From: Conexibacter sp. S30A1
Lineage (GTDB): Bacteria > Actinomycetota > Thermoleophilia > Solirubrobacterales > Solirubrobacteraceae
Length of the DNA stretch: 64,000 nucleotides
NCBI RefSeq assembly: GCF_023330665.1
Contig: NZ_CP097127.1
Span: forward strand, 868,001 to 932,000
Direction: 5' to 3'
This document shows, in pieces, positions 41,865 through 50,988 of the stretch. The notes below the pieces were generated by a model. It searched no databases, was not told the DNA's origin, and saw nothing but the letters and a program-made list of their open reading frames with translations. How positions within the stretch are numbered: position 1 is the stretch's first letter; each line of letters opens with the position of its first letter. The position numbers were made by a program, and so were the translations under genes.

Positions 41865-42668
41865 ATGAAGCTGGCAGGCAGCCGCGTGCTGCTGACCGGT
41901 GCCACCGGCGGCATCGGCCGCGTGCTGGCTGGCGCGCTGGCCGCGCGGGAGGCGCGGCTGGTGTTGAGCGGGCGTCGTGCCGACGTGCTCGAGGCGCTGG
42001 GCGCCGAGCTCGACGCAGAGGTGATCGCCGCCGATCTGGCGCTCGGGTCAGAGGTCGAGCGTCTCGCTGAGCGGGCCGGTCAGGTCGATGTGCTGATCGC
42101 CAACGCCGCACTGCCCGCCTCCGGGCATCTGCTCGAGCTCAGCCAGGCGGAGATCGATGTGATGCTGAACGTGGATCTGCGCGCACCGATCGCGCTGGTG
42201 CGGGCACTGGCGCCCGCCATGGTCGCCCGCGGCCACGGCCACATCGTGATCATCTCCTCGCTGGCGGGCAAGGCGGCGACACCGGCCTCTTCGATCTACA
42301 GCGCGGCGAAATTCGGGCTGCGCGGGTTTGCACACAGCGCCAGGGCGGATCTGCGTGCTGGCGGCGTCGGCGTGTCGGTGGTGCTGCCGGGGTTCGTGCG
42401 TGACGCGGGCATGTTCGCCGACACCGGCGTGCAACTGCCACGCGGCGTGGGCACAAGCTCGCCTGCCCAGGTTGCCGCCGCCGTCGTCGCTGCGATCGAG
42501 CACAACCGTGCCGAGGTGACCGTCGCACCGCTGACCGTCCGGGTCGGCGCCGGCTTTGCGGCGCTCGCCCCCTCGCTGGCCGCACTGGGCCAGCAAGCCC
42601 TCGGTGCCGGGGCCCTGGCCAAGCGCGTATCCGCGGCGCAGACGGACAAGCGCCCGCCTGCGGCCTAG
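41865..42668 (+). CDS. Short-chain dehydrogenase/reductase
   Basis: A 267-residue classical SDR: NAD(P) motif 'LLTGATGGIGRVLA', 'ANAALPASG', catalytic Ser in 'IISSLAGKAATPASS' and Tyr/Lys in 'IYSAAKFGLRG'. The C-terminal part after about residue 210 is Ala-rich and probably membrane-associated. Arg in the second strand ('LSGRR') suggests NADPH. Substrate is unknown. It diverges from miaA with a 53-base spacer. Confidence 0.88.
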   Translation: MKLAGSRVLLTGATGGIGRVLAGALAAREARLVLSGRRADVLEALGAELDAEVIAADLALGSEVERLAERAGQVDVLIANAALPASGHLLELSQAEIDVMLNVDLRAPIALVRALAPAMVARGHGHIVIISSLAGKAATPASSIYSAAKFGLRGFAHSARADLRAGGVGVSVVLPGFVRDAGMFADTGVQLPRGVGTSSPAQVAAAVVAAIEHNRAEVTVAPLTVRVGAGFAALAPSLAALGQQALGAGALAKRVSAAQTDKRPPAA

Positions 42669-42687
42669 CGCCGCCAGCTGTCTGGCG

Positions 42688-43641
42688 TCAGCTCCGCGGC
42701 GCGCCTGCGTCGACACGGGCGTGTTTGCCCGTGACACCAACAAGCGCGGCGATGATCTCATCCGCCAGCCGCGCCCCGTCGGTGTGACGCTCGGGGGTTG
42801 CCTGTACCCGCACCACGATCGTGGCCCCCGCGATCTCCTCGAGCAGGACACTCGGCGCCTTGCGCGTCGGTATGGAGATGTTGGCGTCGAGGATCGCCTG
42901 CACGTGACTTGGACGAACGCTCGACGCGAGCGTCACTCGCACGTCCACGGAGTCCGGTTCGCGCAGCGGCAGGATCGCGGCGGAGAGCACCAGCGTGTTG
43001 GGCACCATCACCCGCTCATCACCGCGCGAGAGCGTGGTGTACAGCAGACCCAGGGAGGTGACCACGCCGTCGACGCCACCGGCCAGCTGACCGGCCTGCA
43101 GCTTAACCCGCTCGCCGAGCCGGAACGGCCTCGCGCTCAGCAGCACCATCCCTGCAAAGAGGTTGCCGAGCGGTTGCTGAGCGGCGATGCCCAGGACCAC
43201 GGCGGTGAACGCGCCGCCCACCGCCAGCGCCTGCAGCGAGATCCCGCCCACGGCCAGACCGCCGAGCACGGTCGCAACGACGGCCAGCAGGCGGATCAGG
43301 AACTCGACGGTGCCCGCGGTCGCGGGGTCCATGCGCCGGAAGGCAACGGGCGAGGCCCTGGCGAGATCCCTGGCGATCAGCCAGCCGACCAGTAACACCA
43401 GGAAAACCGCCGCCACCTTGACGATCGTCAAACCGAGATAGATGCCGTGCAGGTGACCGTCGCGCCCGGCCCAGTCGCGCCCCATGATCACCAGCACCAG
43501 TACCGCCACCTCCACCGGCAGCCGAACCAGCGCCCGGCGGATCACCTGCCGATTGAGCTCAAGCTCCAAGCCCACCGCAGCCCAGGCCTCGCTGCGGGTA
43601 TCAAACATCCGGCTGTTGACCTTCCGGCGCAGGCGTGCCAT
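42688..43641 (-). CDS. MscS-family mechanosensitive channel
   Basis: A 317-residue protein with four or five spans. The pore helix is 'GGAFTAVVLGIAAQQPLGNL' and the MscS beta domain starts 'FAGMVLLSARPFRLGERV'. The C-terminal alpha/beta domain is present. The N-terminus (1-35) is soluble and basic. It acts as an osmotic safety valve. It lies between the convergent SDR gene and miaB, 12 bases downstream of the miaB stop. Confidence 0.9.
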   Translation of the reverse strand: MARLRRKVNSRMFDTRSEAWAAVGLELELNRQVIRRALVRLPVEVAVLVLVIMGRDWAGRDGHLHGIYLGLTIVKVAAVFLVLLVGWLIARDLARASPVAFRRMDPATAGTVEFLIRLLAVVATVLGGLAVGGISLQALAVGGAFTAVVLGIAAQQPLGNLFAGMVLLSARPFRLGERVKLQAGQLAGGVDGVVTSLGLLYTTLSRGDERVMVPNTLVLSAAILPLREPDSVDVRVTLASSVRPSHVQAILDANISIPTRKAPSVLLEEIAGATIVVRVQATPERHTDGARLADEIIAALVGVTGKHARVDAGAPRS

Positions 43642-43653
43642 GAAGGCGAGGGT

Positions 43654-44982
43654 CTAGCCGGCCGCGGCCGCAACGAGCGACATCGCGCCCGTGAGTGTCT
43701 GGCTGGTGGCGCCGCTGATTTCGACCTGCACGTAGTCACCGGGCTCACCCAGCCCGTCGAAGTTGACCACCTTGTTGTGGCGTGTGCGGCCACGCAGACG
43801 CGCGGGGTCGGTGCGCGAAGGTCCCTCGATCAGAACCTCAAGCGAGCGGCCGACGAATCTCTGGGCGCGGTCGCTCGCGCGCCGTTGGACCAGGCCGACC
43901 AGTCGCTCGAGACGCTCGACCTTGACCTCGTGCGGTACCTGATCCTCGAGCGCGGCGGCCTCGGTGTCGCGGCGTGGCGAGTACAGGAAGGTGAAGGCGC
44001 CGTCGTAGCCGACCTCGTCCACGAGCGTGAGCGTCTGTTCGAAGTCGGCCTCTGTTTCGCCAGGGAAGCCGACGATGATGTCGGTCGTCAGACCACAGTC
44101 GGGCAGCTGCTCGCGGATCAGGGCCACCCGATCCAGGTAGCGCTCGCGCGTGTAGGTTCTGCGCATCCGCTTGAGCACGGCGCTCGAACCCGACTGCAGC
44201 GGTAGGTGGATGTGCTCGCACAGCGCTGGCAGCTCGGCGTGGGCGCGGATCACGTCCTCACGCATGTCCTTGGGATGCGGGCTCGTGTAGCGGATCCGTC
44301 GGATGCCCTCAACGGCGTCGATACGGCGCAAAAGCTCGGAGAACGAGACCCGCCGGTCGGCGGGCAGATCGCGCCCGTAGGAGTTCACGTTCTGGCCGAG
44401 CAGGGTCACCTCGCTAACACCGTCGGCCGCCTGCCTGCGGATCTCCGCGATCAGCGTGTCGGGGTCACGGCTGACCTCGCGTCCGCGTGTGGAGGGCACG
44501 ATGCAGTAGGAGCAGACGCAGTTGCAGCCGACGCTCACCTGCAGCCAGCCCTGATGGCGACGAGCACGTCGGGCGGGCAAGTCGCCGGTGAACGACTCAA
44601 ACTCGAAGAAGCCCTGGGCACTCAGCGACTCGCTGGTCAGAAACTCAGCAAGCTTGTGCACCTGCCCAGGTCCGAAGGCGACGTCAACGTAAGGGAAGCG
44701 CTCAAAGACCTCGTGCTTGACCGACTGCGCCCAGCAGCCACCGACGCCGATCACGGTGTCAGGCGCACGCCGCTTCAGCGCGGCGGCCTCCTGAAGGTGG
44801 GCGATGAAGCGATCGTCGGCTCGCTCTCGGATCGAGCAGGTGTTGAACAGAATCAGGTCGGCTTCAGCGCGTCGCTCCGCCGGCACGTAGCCGAGCGATT
44901 CGAGCATCCCCTTCATGCGTTCGGAGTCGTGCTCGTTCATCTGGCAGCCGAAGGTGGTCACATGATAGGTATGGCGGCGCAT
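43654..44982 (-). CDS. miaB: tRNA-2-methylthio-N6-dimethylallyladenosine synthase
   Basis: A 442-residue radical SAM methylthiotransferase. The N-terminal UPF0004 cysteines are in 'TFGCQMNEHDSERM', 'NTCSIRE' and 'GGCWAQ'. The radical SAM cluster is 'CNCVCSYCIVPSTRGRE'. The TRAM domain closes the protein ('GRTRHNKVV'). It methylthiolates the base made by MiaA. The start is the Met before homology; an in-frame upstream ATG at 45051 would overlap rny. Confidence 0.94.
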   Translation of the reverse strand: MRRHTYHVTTFGCQMNEHDSERMKGMLESLGYVPAERRAEADLILFNTCSIRERADDRFIAHLQEAAALKRRAPDTVIGVGGCWAQSVKHEVFERFPYVDVAFGPGQVHKLAEFLTSESLSAQGFFEFESFTGDLPARRARRHQGWLQVSVGCNCVCSYCIVPSTRGREVSRDPDTLIAEIRRQAADGVSEVTLLGQNVNSYGRDLPADRRVSFSELLRRIDAVEGIRRIRYTSPHPKDMREDVIRAHAELPALCEHIHLPLQSGSSAVLKRMRRTYTRERYLDRVALIREQLPDCGLTTDIIVGFPGETEADFEQTLTLVDEVGYDGAFTFLYSPRRDTEAAALEDQVPHEVKVERLERLVGLVQRRASDRAQRFVGRSLEVLIEGPSRTDPARLRGRTRHNKVVNFDGLGEPGDYVQVEISGATSQTLTGAMSLVAAAAG

Positions 44983-45028
44983 CGCGCCCAAAGGGTAGCC
45001 CCTGCCGCCAGCGGGCCACAGCTCGCCG

Positions 45029-46459
45029 CTATCTCGCGTAGTCCACGGCACGGGACTCGCGGATGACGGTCACCTTGATCTGGCCCGGGTACTCGAGCTG
45101 CTTTTCGATCTCGCGCGCGATCTCGTAGGAGATCAGCGTGGCAGCGGCATCATCAACCGCCTCCGGTGCCACGATCACCCTGATCTCACGCCCGGCCTGC
45201 ATCGCATAGACCTTCTCCACACCGGGATGGCGCTGGGCGATCTCTTCGAGGTCGCGCAACCGCTTCACGTAGAGCTCGAGCGACTCGCCACGCGCCCCTG
45301 GCCTCGCACCCGACAGCGCGTCGGCCGCCTGCACGATGACCGCCTCAACCGTCTGTGGCTCCACCTCGTTGTGGTGAGCCTCCATCGCGTGTGCGACCGC
45401 CTCCGACTCGCCATACCTGCGCGCCAGCTCCCCGCCGACCAGGGCGTGCGGTCCCTCCACCTCGTGCGTCACGGCCTTGCCGATGTCGTGCAGCAGCGCC
45501 GCGCGACGAGCTGTCTTCGGGCTCGCGCCCAGCTCCGAGGCCATCATCCCCGCCAGTTGCGCCACCTCCACCGAGTGCGAGAGCACGTTCTGTCCGTAGC
45601 TGGTGCGGAACTTGAGACGGCCGAGATAGCGAATCAGCTCGGGGTGCAGACCCTGTACGTCAGCCTCAAAGGCGCCCTCCTCGCCCGCCTTTTCGATGTG
45701 ATCCTCAAGCTCGGACTTGACCTGAAAGTACACCTCCTCGATCCGCGCGGGATGGATCCGCCCGTCTTGCAGCAGCCGCTCGAGCGTCAGCCTCGCCACC
45801 TCACGGCGCACACCGTCGAAGCCCGACAGGACAACCGCCCCGGGTGTGTCGTCGATGATGAAGTCGACACCCGTGAGCATCTCGAGCACTCTGATGTTGC
45901 GACCCTCGCGCCCGATGATGCGGCCCTTCATGTCATCTGATGTCAGCTGCACCACCGAAACCGTCGTCTCGGCCACGTGAGCGGCGGCGAGCCGCTGCAT
46001 GACCACGGCCAGAATGTTGCGCACGCGCCGCTCAGCGTCGCGCCTGGTCTCCTCCTCGATTTCGCGCACGCGCCGTGCCGCCTGCCTGCGTGCCTCCTCC
46101 TCGATCTGTGCGATCAGCATCTCCTTGGCCCGCGCCGCCGAGAGCCCTGCGATCCGCTCCAGCTCGCCCACAAGCGCGTCCCTCTGCCTCTCGAGTGCGT
46201 CCATACGCTCGGCCAATGCGCTCTCAGCCTCGTGCAGGCGGGCCTCACGCGCCATCAGCTGCTGCGCGTACTGCACCCCGCCGCCGTTGCTGACCGCGGC
46301 CGGCACCGGCGCGTCGTCCGGCGCCACGCCGCCCTGCGGTCCAGCGCTCCCCGGCCCGCCAACGGCTCTGCGCCGCACGCCTCCAGCCATCTGCGCGTAG
46401 ACGGCTGCAGCCACTATCACACCTACGGCTATCAGCGCTGCGGCCACGATGGTGTCCAT
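45029..46459 (-). CDS. rny: Ribonuclease Y
   Basis: A 476-residue protein. It has one N-terminal span (about 3-25), a long charged coiled coil (about 65-150), a KH domain with '[11 protein letters not shown]', and an HD domain with '[13 protein letters not shown]' and '[10 protein letters not shown]' as metal ligands. RNase Y is the membrane-bound endonuclease that starts mRNA decay in many Gram-positive bacteria. GAGAGGA before the ATG fixes the start. RNase J and PNPase, its usual partners, are encoded in the same window. Confidence 0.95.
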   Translation of the reverse strand: MDTIVAAALIAVGVIVAAAVYAQMAGGVRRRAVGGPGSAGPQGGVAPDDAPVPAAVSNGGGVQYAQQLMAREARLHEAESALAERMDALERQRDALVGELERIAGLSAARAKEMLIAQIEEEARRQAARRVREIEEETRRDAERRVRNILAVVMQRLAAAHVAETTVSVVQLTSDDMKGRIIGREGRNIRVLEMLTGVDFIIDDTPGAVVLSGFDGVRREVARLTLERLLQDGRIHPARIEEVYFQVKSELEDHIEKAGEEGAFEADVQGLHPELIRYLGRLKFRTSYGQNVLSHSVEVAQLAGMMASELGASPKTARRAALLHDIGKAVTHEVEGPHALVGGELARRYGESEAVAHAMEAHHNEVEPQTVEAVIVQAADALSGARPGARGESLELYVKRLRDLEEIAQRHPGVEKVYAMQAGREIRVIVAPEAVDDAAATLISYEIAREIEKQLEYPGQIKVTVIRESRAVDYAR

Positions 46460-46604
46460 GGTCGTTCCTCTCAGAGCGTCCGCGAGCGTCAGGCACGCGG
46501 CCCCTCAGTCTCTTCTCGTATCAGGAGCGGCCGACGGGCTTGGCTCGCCTTCGTGCGGTTTCGGCGTCGAGTTCAGGCTGTCTGTACATCGAGGGTCTCG
46601 GGTT

Positions 46605-46626
46605 CAAAACCGGGCGGGCACCGCCC
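46605..46626 (-). terminator. Probable terminator after recX
   Basis: On the minus strand GGGCGG-TGC-CCGCCC is followed by GGTTTT, a hairpin with a short T-run, 68 bases after the recX stop. The 233-base space between recX and rny contains no other feature that I can support apart from the rny ribosome binding site. Confidence 0.5.
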
Positions 46627-46693
46627 TTCGTTCGCTGAAGGCGATGCTACCGCGCCGTCGCCGGCCGGCCCTCGCGCCACCGGACCGCTGCGG

Positions 46694-47191
46694 CTATCGC
46701 GCGCGCCGGCGCCACTCACGCACCGCGTCGGCGGCCGCCTCGCTGTCGTAGCCACGGCGCACAAGCAACCCGTAGGCGCGTTCACGGTCGCGTTGCTCAC
46801 GCGGACCCATCGGGAAGCGCTGCTCCAGCAGCCCGACGGCGCGTGCATGCTCGGCGGCATCATCGGCACCAGCAGCCGCAAGCGCTGCCTCGATCAGCTC
46901 ACCTGCCACACCGCGCTGCGCCAGCGCACGGGCGATGCGCTCGCGTCCCCAGGAGTCAAGCGCCTGCCGGTCCTGGGCGTAGAGGCGTGCGTAGCGCGCA
47001 TCGTCCAGGTAGCCGAAGCTGATCAGCTCATCCAGGACGCTCTCGACCTCCGCCTCACTCAGCTCGGCGCGAGCGAGGCGTTCACGCACCTCGCTGACGG
47101 TGCGCTCACGCCTGTTGATGAACGCATAGGCGATCGCCGCACCGCGGCCTGCTGGCGCCGCATCACGTTTAGCTGGCGCGGGTTGGCGCAC
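46694..47191 (-). CDS. recX: RecA regulator RecX
   Basis: A 165-residue all-helical protein with three tandem three-helix repeats: 'AYAFINRRERTVSEVRERL', 'ELISFGYLDDARYARLYAQ', and 'LLVRRGYDSEAAADAVREW'. RecX binds along RecA filaments and limits their growth. The GTG start lies 52 bases after recA, the usual arrangement. Confidence 0.92.
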   Translation of the reverse strand: MRQPAPAKRDAAPAGRGAAIAYAFINRRERTVSEVRERLARAELSEAEVESVLDELISFGYLDDARYARLYAQDRQALDSWGRERIARALAQRGVAGELIEAALAAAGADDAAEHARAVGLLEQRFPMGPREQRDRERAYGLLVRRGYDSEAAADAVREWRRRAR

Positions 47192-47243
47192 GATCTCGCG
47201 CTGCTCAACCGACCGGCGCGCGCACTACCGCCGCCTGCGCCGC

Positions 47244-48365
47244 TCAGGCCGCCTCGTCGATGTCGTCGGCGATCTCCGGCGGGTCGTCATTGTGCTCGAT
47301 CGGCTTGACGAGATCTCTGCCAATCCCCAGCTCCGCATAGATCTTCGCCTCGATCTCCTTGGCCACCTCGGGATGCTCGTCCAGGTAGGCCTTGGCGTTG
47401 CCGCGCCCCTGTCCCAGACGCTCGTCGCCGTAGGAGAAGAACGAACCTGACTTGGTCACGATGTTGTGTTCGATCCCGAAGTCCAGCAGGCAGCCGGACG
47501 TCGAGATGCCCTTGCCGAACTCGATGTCGAACTCAGCCTGCTTAAACGGGGCGGCGACCTTGTTCTTGACGACCTTCACCCGAACCCTGTTGCCGACCGC
47601 CTCGGTGCCGTCCTTGAGCGTCTCGATCCTGCGAATATCGAGCCGCTGGGAGGAGTAGAACTTCAGCGCCCGGCCGCCGGGCTGGGTCTCCGGGGAGCCG
47701 AACATCACGCCGACCTTCTCGCGGATCTGGTTGGTGAACACACACAGCGTCTGTGTGCGGTTGAGATTTCCCGTCAGCTTGCGCATCGCCTGCGACATCA
47801 TCCGCGCCTGCACCCCGACCGTCTGGTCCCCCATCTGGCCCTCCAGCTCAGCCCGCGGCGTCAGTGCCGCCACCGAGTCGACGGCGATCACATCGACCGC
47901 GCCCGAACGGATCAGCATGTCGACGATCTCCAGTGCCTGCTCGCCGTAATCGGGCTGGGAGACGAGCAGCTCGTCGATATCGACACCGATCTGTTGGGCG
48001 TACAGCGGGTCCATCGCGTGCTCGGCGTCGATGAACGCGCAGACTCCACCCAGTTTCTGCGCCTCGGCCAGGATGTGGTAGACGAGCGTGGTCTTGCCGG
48101 AGGATTCAGGCCCGAAGATCTCGATGATCCGGCCACGCGGGACGCCACCGATCCCCAGCGCGATGTCGAGCGACAGCGCCCCGGTGGGGATGGCGTCGAC
48201 GGCCACCCGCGCTCCGGGGTCCCCCATCCTCATCACCGCGCCCTTGCCGAACTGGCGCTCGATCTGCGTAAGCGCCCCAGCCAGCGCGGCTTGGCGCTTG
48301 GCATCGGACTTCCCGTCCCCCGACGCGCTCGCCAGCCTCGCACCCACCTTCTCGTTTTCACCCAT
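47244..48365 (-). CDS. recA: Recombinase RecA
   Basis: A 373-residue RecA. Walker A is 'GPESSGKTT', Walker B is in '[14 protein letters not shown]', loop L2 has '[14 protein letters not shown]', and '[13 protein letters not shown]' is the family signature. The C-terminal tail is acidic. There is no intein. AAGGAG ten bases before the ATG fixes the start. An SOS box at 48433-48446 lies upstream. Confidence 0.98.
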   Translation of the reverse strand: MGENEKVGARLASASGDGKSDAKRQAALAGALTQIERQFGKGAVMRMGDPGARVAVDAIPTGALSLDIALGIGGVPRGRIIEIFGPESSGKTTLVYHILAEAQKLGGVCAFIDAEHAMDPLYAQQIGVDIDELLVSQPDYGEQALEIVDMLIRSGAVDVIAVDSVAALTPRAELEGQMGDQTVGVQARMMSQAMRKLTGNLNRTQTLCVFTNQIREKVGVMFGSPETQPGGRALKFYSSQRLDIRRIETLKDGTEAVGNRVRVKVVKNKVAAPFKQAEFDIEFGKGISTSGCLLDFGIEHNIVTKSGSFFSYGDERLGQGRGNAKAYLDEHPEVAKEIEAKIYAELGIGRDLVKPIEHNDDPPEIADDIDEAA

Positions 48366-48432
48366 GCTCGTCTGGCTCCTTGTCCGATACCTTGCGGGCA
48401 CTCAAATTACGGCCTGTGCCGGACGGAACCAG

Positions 48433-48446
48433 AGAACACCCGTTCG
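48433..48446 (-). promoter_or_regulatory. LexA-type SOS box upstream of recA
   Basis: On the minus strand the site reads CGAACGGGTGTTCT, one base from the actinobacterial/Bacillus LexA consensus CGAAC-n4-GTTCG. It lies 68 bases before the recA ATG and about 25 bases before a TAATTT (48409-48404) that could serve as the -10 box. lexA itself is not in the window. Confidence 0.75.
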
Positions 48447-48529
48447 CACAAGCTCAACACCTGGCGGATGCGTGCCATCTCTGTGCCAGCTGCGTCACAC
48501 CCAACGGCGCGCTCTCCGCTCTCAAAGCA

Positions 48530-48570
48530 GCCCGGCCGGCTCCGGGCTTCCCCACAGCCCCCCGGCCGGG
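48530..48570 (-). terminator. GC-rich hairpins after cinA
   Basis: GCCCGG (48530-48535) and CCGGGC (48542-48547) form a stem with a six-base loop, followed on the minus strand by TGCTTTG. The palindrome CCCGGCCGGG at 48561-48570 lies between it and the cinA stop. Probable terminator separating cinA from the SOS-controlled recA promoter. Confidence 0.45.
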
Positions 48571-48576
48571 ACGCGC

Positions 48577-49902
48577 TCAGTCTCGTTCACCGTGCAGCAC
48601 CTGCGCGATCAGGTGCATCGCCACCGTCGTCGCGCGGTCACGCACGGCGGCGCGGTCGCCGACCAGGCGCTCGCTGCGCGTCAGCGAGCGCACACCGCCT
48701 GTCGCGGAGCCGACGCCAGAGACCACAGAGAAGCACACCAGCCCGACCGGCTTCTCGACCGTGCCGCCGTCGGGACCGGCGATGCCGGTGATGCCGACCC
48801 CCACCGTGGCCCCGAAGCGCACACGGACACCGTCGGCCATGGCACGGGCAACTTCTGGGGATACCGCCCCATGCCGCACGATCAGCTCTGGGTCAACGCC
48901 GAGCACATCCGACTTGGCCTGGTTGCTGTAGACCACGGCCCCGCCGACCAGGTAAGCCGAGGCTCCGGGGCGCTCGGTCAGCCGCGCGGCGAGCAGTCCG
49001 CCGGTGCAGGACTCCGCCGGCGCGATGGTCGCCGCGGCGGCCTGCAGAAGCGCGGCCACCTGCTCGTCGATCGTGCTGCCGTCGCGGGAGAACAGCAACG
49101 GTCCGTGGCGCGCGGCCAGAAACTCAAACAGCGCGTCATATTGCCCCTGCGCCTCCGGTTCAAAGCGCGTGGAGACCTCGATCTCACCACGCCGCAGACA
49201 GGTGGTTATCTCCAGCTCATCGAGCGCCAGGCCGGCCGCAGCGGCGGCCCTGAGAGTGCTCGCGATCTCAGCCTCCGGCAGACCGAAGAGGCGCACGATC
49301 TCACGCCGGATTGCGCTCGCGCCGGCGATCGCGGCTCTGAATGCCGGCGTGCCGACCGCCTCGTACCACATCGGCTGAAGCTCGCTCGGCGGTCCTGGCA
49401 GCACGACGACGGTCGGCGCCCCGGAGCCGTCTGCCGGTGGCACGACCAGCCCCGGCGCGGTTCCCCGCGGCTCGAGCACGGTGGCGCCGACGGGCACCAG
49501 CGCCTGCTTTCGGGTCGCCAGGCGCAGGGCTTCGCGGTCGGTTTCCGGCCAGCGCTCGAAGACCGCCGCCGTGAGCGCCTCGATCTGCGCCTCGAGCTCG
49601 CTGTTGAGCGCAAGCTCGCGGCCTGCGAAGCTCGCGACCACCTCGGTGGTCATGTCGTCAGCGGTCGGCCCCAGGCCACCGCTTGAGACGATCAGCGCCA
49701 CCCCGGAGGCGGCCATCTGCTCGAGCGCCGCTAGCAGATCGGCGCGACGATCGCCGACCACCATGATCGTCGCCACATCCACTCCGAGCTCGCGCAGCCG
49801 CTCCGACAGCCAGGGGCCGTTGCGATCGCTGATGATGCCGGTCAGCACCTCGGTGCCGGTCACCAGCACGCCGGCCCTGACCGCAGGCGGCTCAGCAGTC
49901 AT
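48577..49902 (-). CDS. cinA: CinA: nicotinamide mononucleotide deamidase/competence-damage protein
   Basis: A 441-residue two-domain protein. The N-terminal MoCF-like COG1058 domain has '[18 protein letters not shown]' and '[11 protein letters not shown]'. The C-terminal PncC domain has '[17 protein letters not shown]' and '[10 protein letters not shown]'. It recycles NMN or ADP-ribose-type pyridine products. Its place ahead of recA is conserved in Gram-positive bacteria. Confidence 0.94.
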   Translation of the reverse strand: MTAEPPAVRAGVLVTGTEVLTGIISDRNGPWLSERLRELGVDVATIMVVGDRRADLLAALEQMAASGVALIVSSGGLGPTADDMTTEVVASFAGRELALNSELEAQIEALTAAVFERWPETDREALRLATRKQALVPVGATVLEPRGTAPGLVVPPADGSGAPTVVVLPGPPSELQPMWYEAVGTPAFRAAIAGASAIRREIVRLFGLPEAEIASTLRAAAAAGLALDELEITTCLRRGEIEVSTRFEPEAQGQYDALFEFLAARHGPLLFSRDGSTIDEQVAALLQAAAATIAPAESCTGGLLAARLTERPGASAYLVGGAVVYSNQAKSDVLGVDPELIVRHGAVSPEVARAMADGVRVRFGATVGVGITGIAGPDGGTVEKPVGLVCFSVVSGVGSATGGVRSLTRSERLVGDRAAVRDRATTVAMHLIAQVLHGERD

Positions 49903-49929
49903 CGCTCACCAGCCCATCCGGATCCGCGT

Positions 49930-50892
49930 TCAACCGCAGCTGAACGTGGTCGGCGCCGGCTTGACTCCCGTCGGTGTGATCTCGAGATTGGTCACCTGCC
50001 CACCGCTGATCGGGTAGGGCTTACCGTCCGCGGTGAGCGTCACGTTCGTGTTGCCGAGCGTGACCAGCAGCGTGCTGTTGCGCAGCTGCGGAATCGTCTG
50101 GCCCGGGTAGTAGTCAACCGCCGGCATCAGCGGCGTACCCGACTGACCCTCAACGCAGATCCAGACCTTGGCCGTCGGCACGATCGTCAGTGTGGCCTGA
50201 GCCCCCGTGGGGGTCGTGCCAGTCGCGCTGGTGCCCGTGCCAGTGGTGCTCGGACCGGTCGTGGTCGTCGCCCGAAGCGTGCCGGTGCTGGTGCCCGTGC
50301 CGGTCGTCGCCGGGCTGGTGCCCGCGCCGGTGGTCGTCGTCCGGGCGGCGCCCCTGCTCGGGTTTGTGCCGGTGCGCGACCCACCGGAGCCGCGGTGGTG
50401 GCGCTTGCCGTCCGTGCCCGCACGCTTGCTCGAACCGCCGCCGCCACCTCCGGTCGCCGGCGTGATCGGGTTGCCGGTCTGGGCGGGGGTCTTGCCGTGA
50501 CTGCCGATCACGTAGAGCGCTGCGACGATCACGACGAGCGCCACGACGATCACGCTGCGCGGTGAGAACAGCAGGCCGCTCAGTGCGCCTGGCTGCTTCG
50601 AGTGCCGTTCACGCTCACGCGCAGTGGAGCTGACGGCGCGCGCCTCGTGGTCGCTCGGGCGCTCGTAGCGGCGCTTGAACTCGTCCACCAGCAGACGGCT
50701 GTCGAGCCCCAGAAAGTCCGCGTAGGTCCTCAGGAAGCTCTTTACGTAAACCGGCCCGGGGAGCAGATCCCACTCTTCGTTTTCGAGCGCACGCAGATAT
50801 TTGGCACGGATCTTTGTGCCGACCTCAACCTCGCTGATGTCGATGCGTGCGCGCATCCGCGCCTCACGCAGGGTCGAGCCGATCTCATCCAT
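49930..50892 (-). CDS. RodZ-like helix-turn-helix membrane protein
   Basis: A 320-residue protein. The N-terminal HTH_25 domain (1-75) has 'IGSTLREARMRARIDISEV' and 'YVKSFLRTYADFLGLD'. A span follows at about 112-130, then an extracellular Gly/Ser/Thr-rich repetitive linker (about 135-235) and a C-terminal DUF4115-type beta domain. This is the RodZ layout, which anchors MreB-type scaffolds in rods. In actinobacteria without MreB its role is unclear. The linker is unusually long and compositionally simple. Confidence 0.8.
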   Translation of the reverse strand: MDEIGSTLREARMRARIDISEVEVGTKIRAKYLRALENEEWDLLPGPVYVKSFLRTYADFLGLDSRLLVDEFKRRYERPSDHEARAVSSTARERERHSKQPGALSGLLFSPRSVIVVALVVIVAALYVIGSHGKTPAQTGNPITPATGGGGGGSSKRAGTDGKRHHRGSGGSRTGTNPSRGAARTTTTGAGTSPATTGTGTSTGTLRATTTTGPSTTGTGTSATGTTPTGAQATLTIVPTAKVWICVEGQSGTPLMPAVDYYPGQTIPQLRNSTLLVTLGNTNVTLTADGKPYPISGGQVTNLEITPTGVKPAPTTFSCG

Positions 50893-50988
50893 AGCAGCAA
50901 GCGTAGGACGCAGTACCCCAGACCGGGCACCGGCAACCGCCCGCAGCTCCAGTCTGGTTAGCCAACACGATAGCTCAGCGTCGCCGCG

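Noticed and set aside
40900..42111. miaA frame extended to 42111
   Set aside because: It would overlap the divergent SDR gene and adds about 100 Arg/Ala/Pro residues. Homology begins at the ATG at 41811.
46583..46626. GGGTTCAAAACC resembling a tRNA T-arm in the recX-rny gap
   Set aside because: The T-stem has a G-G mismatch and no anticodon arm, D-arm or matching 5' acceptor strand can be folded upstream. The same bases form a hairpin plus T-run on the minus strand, better read as a terminator.
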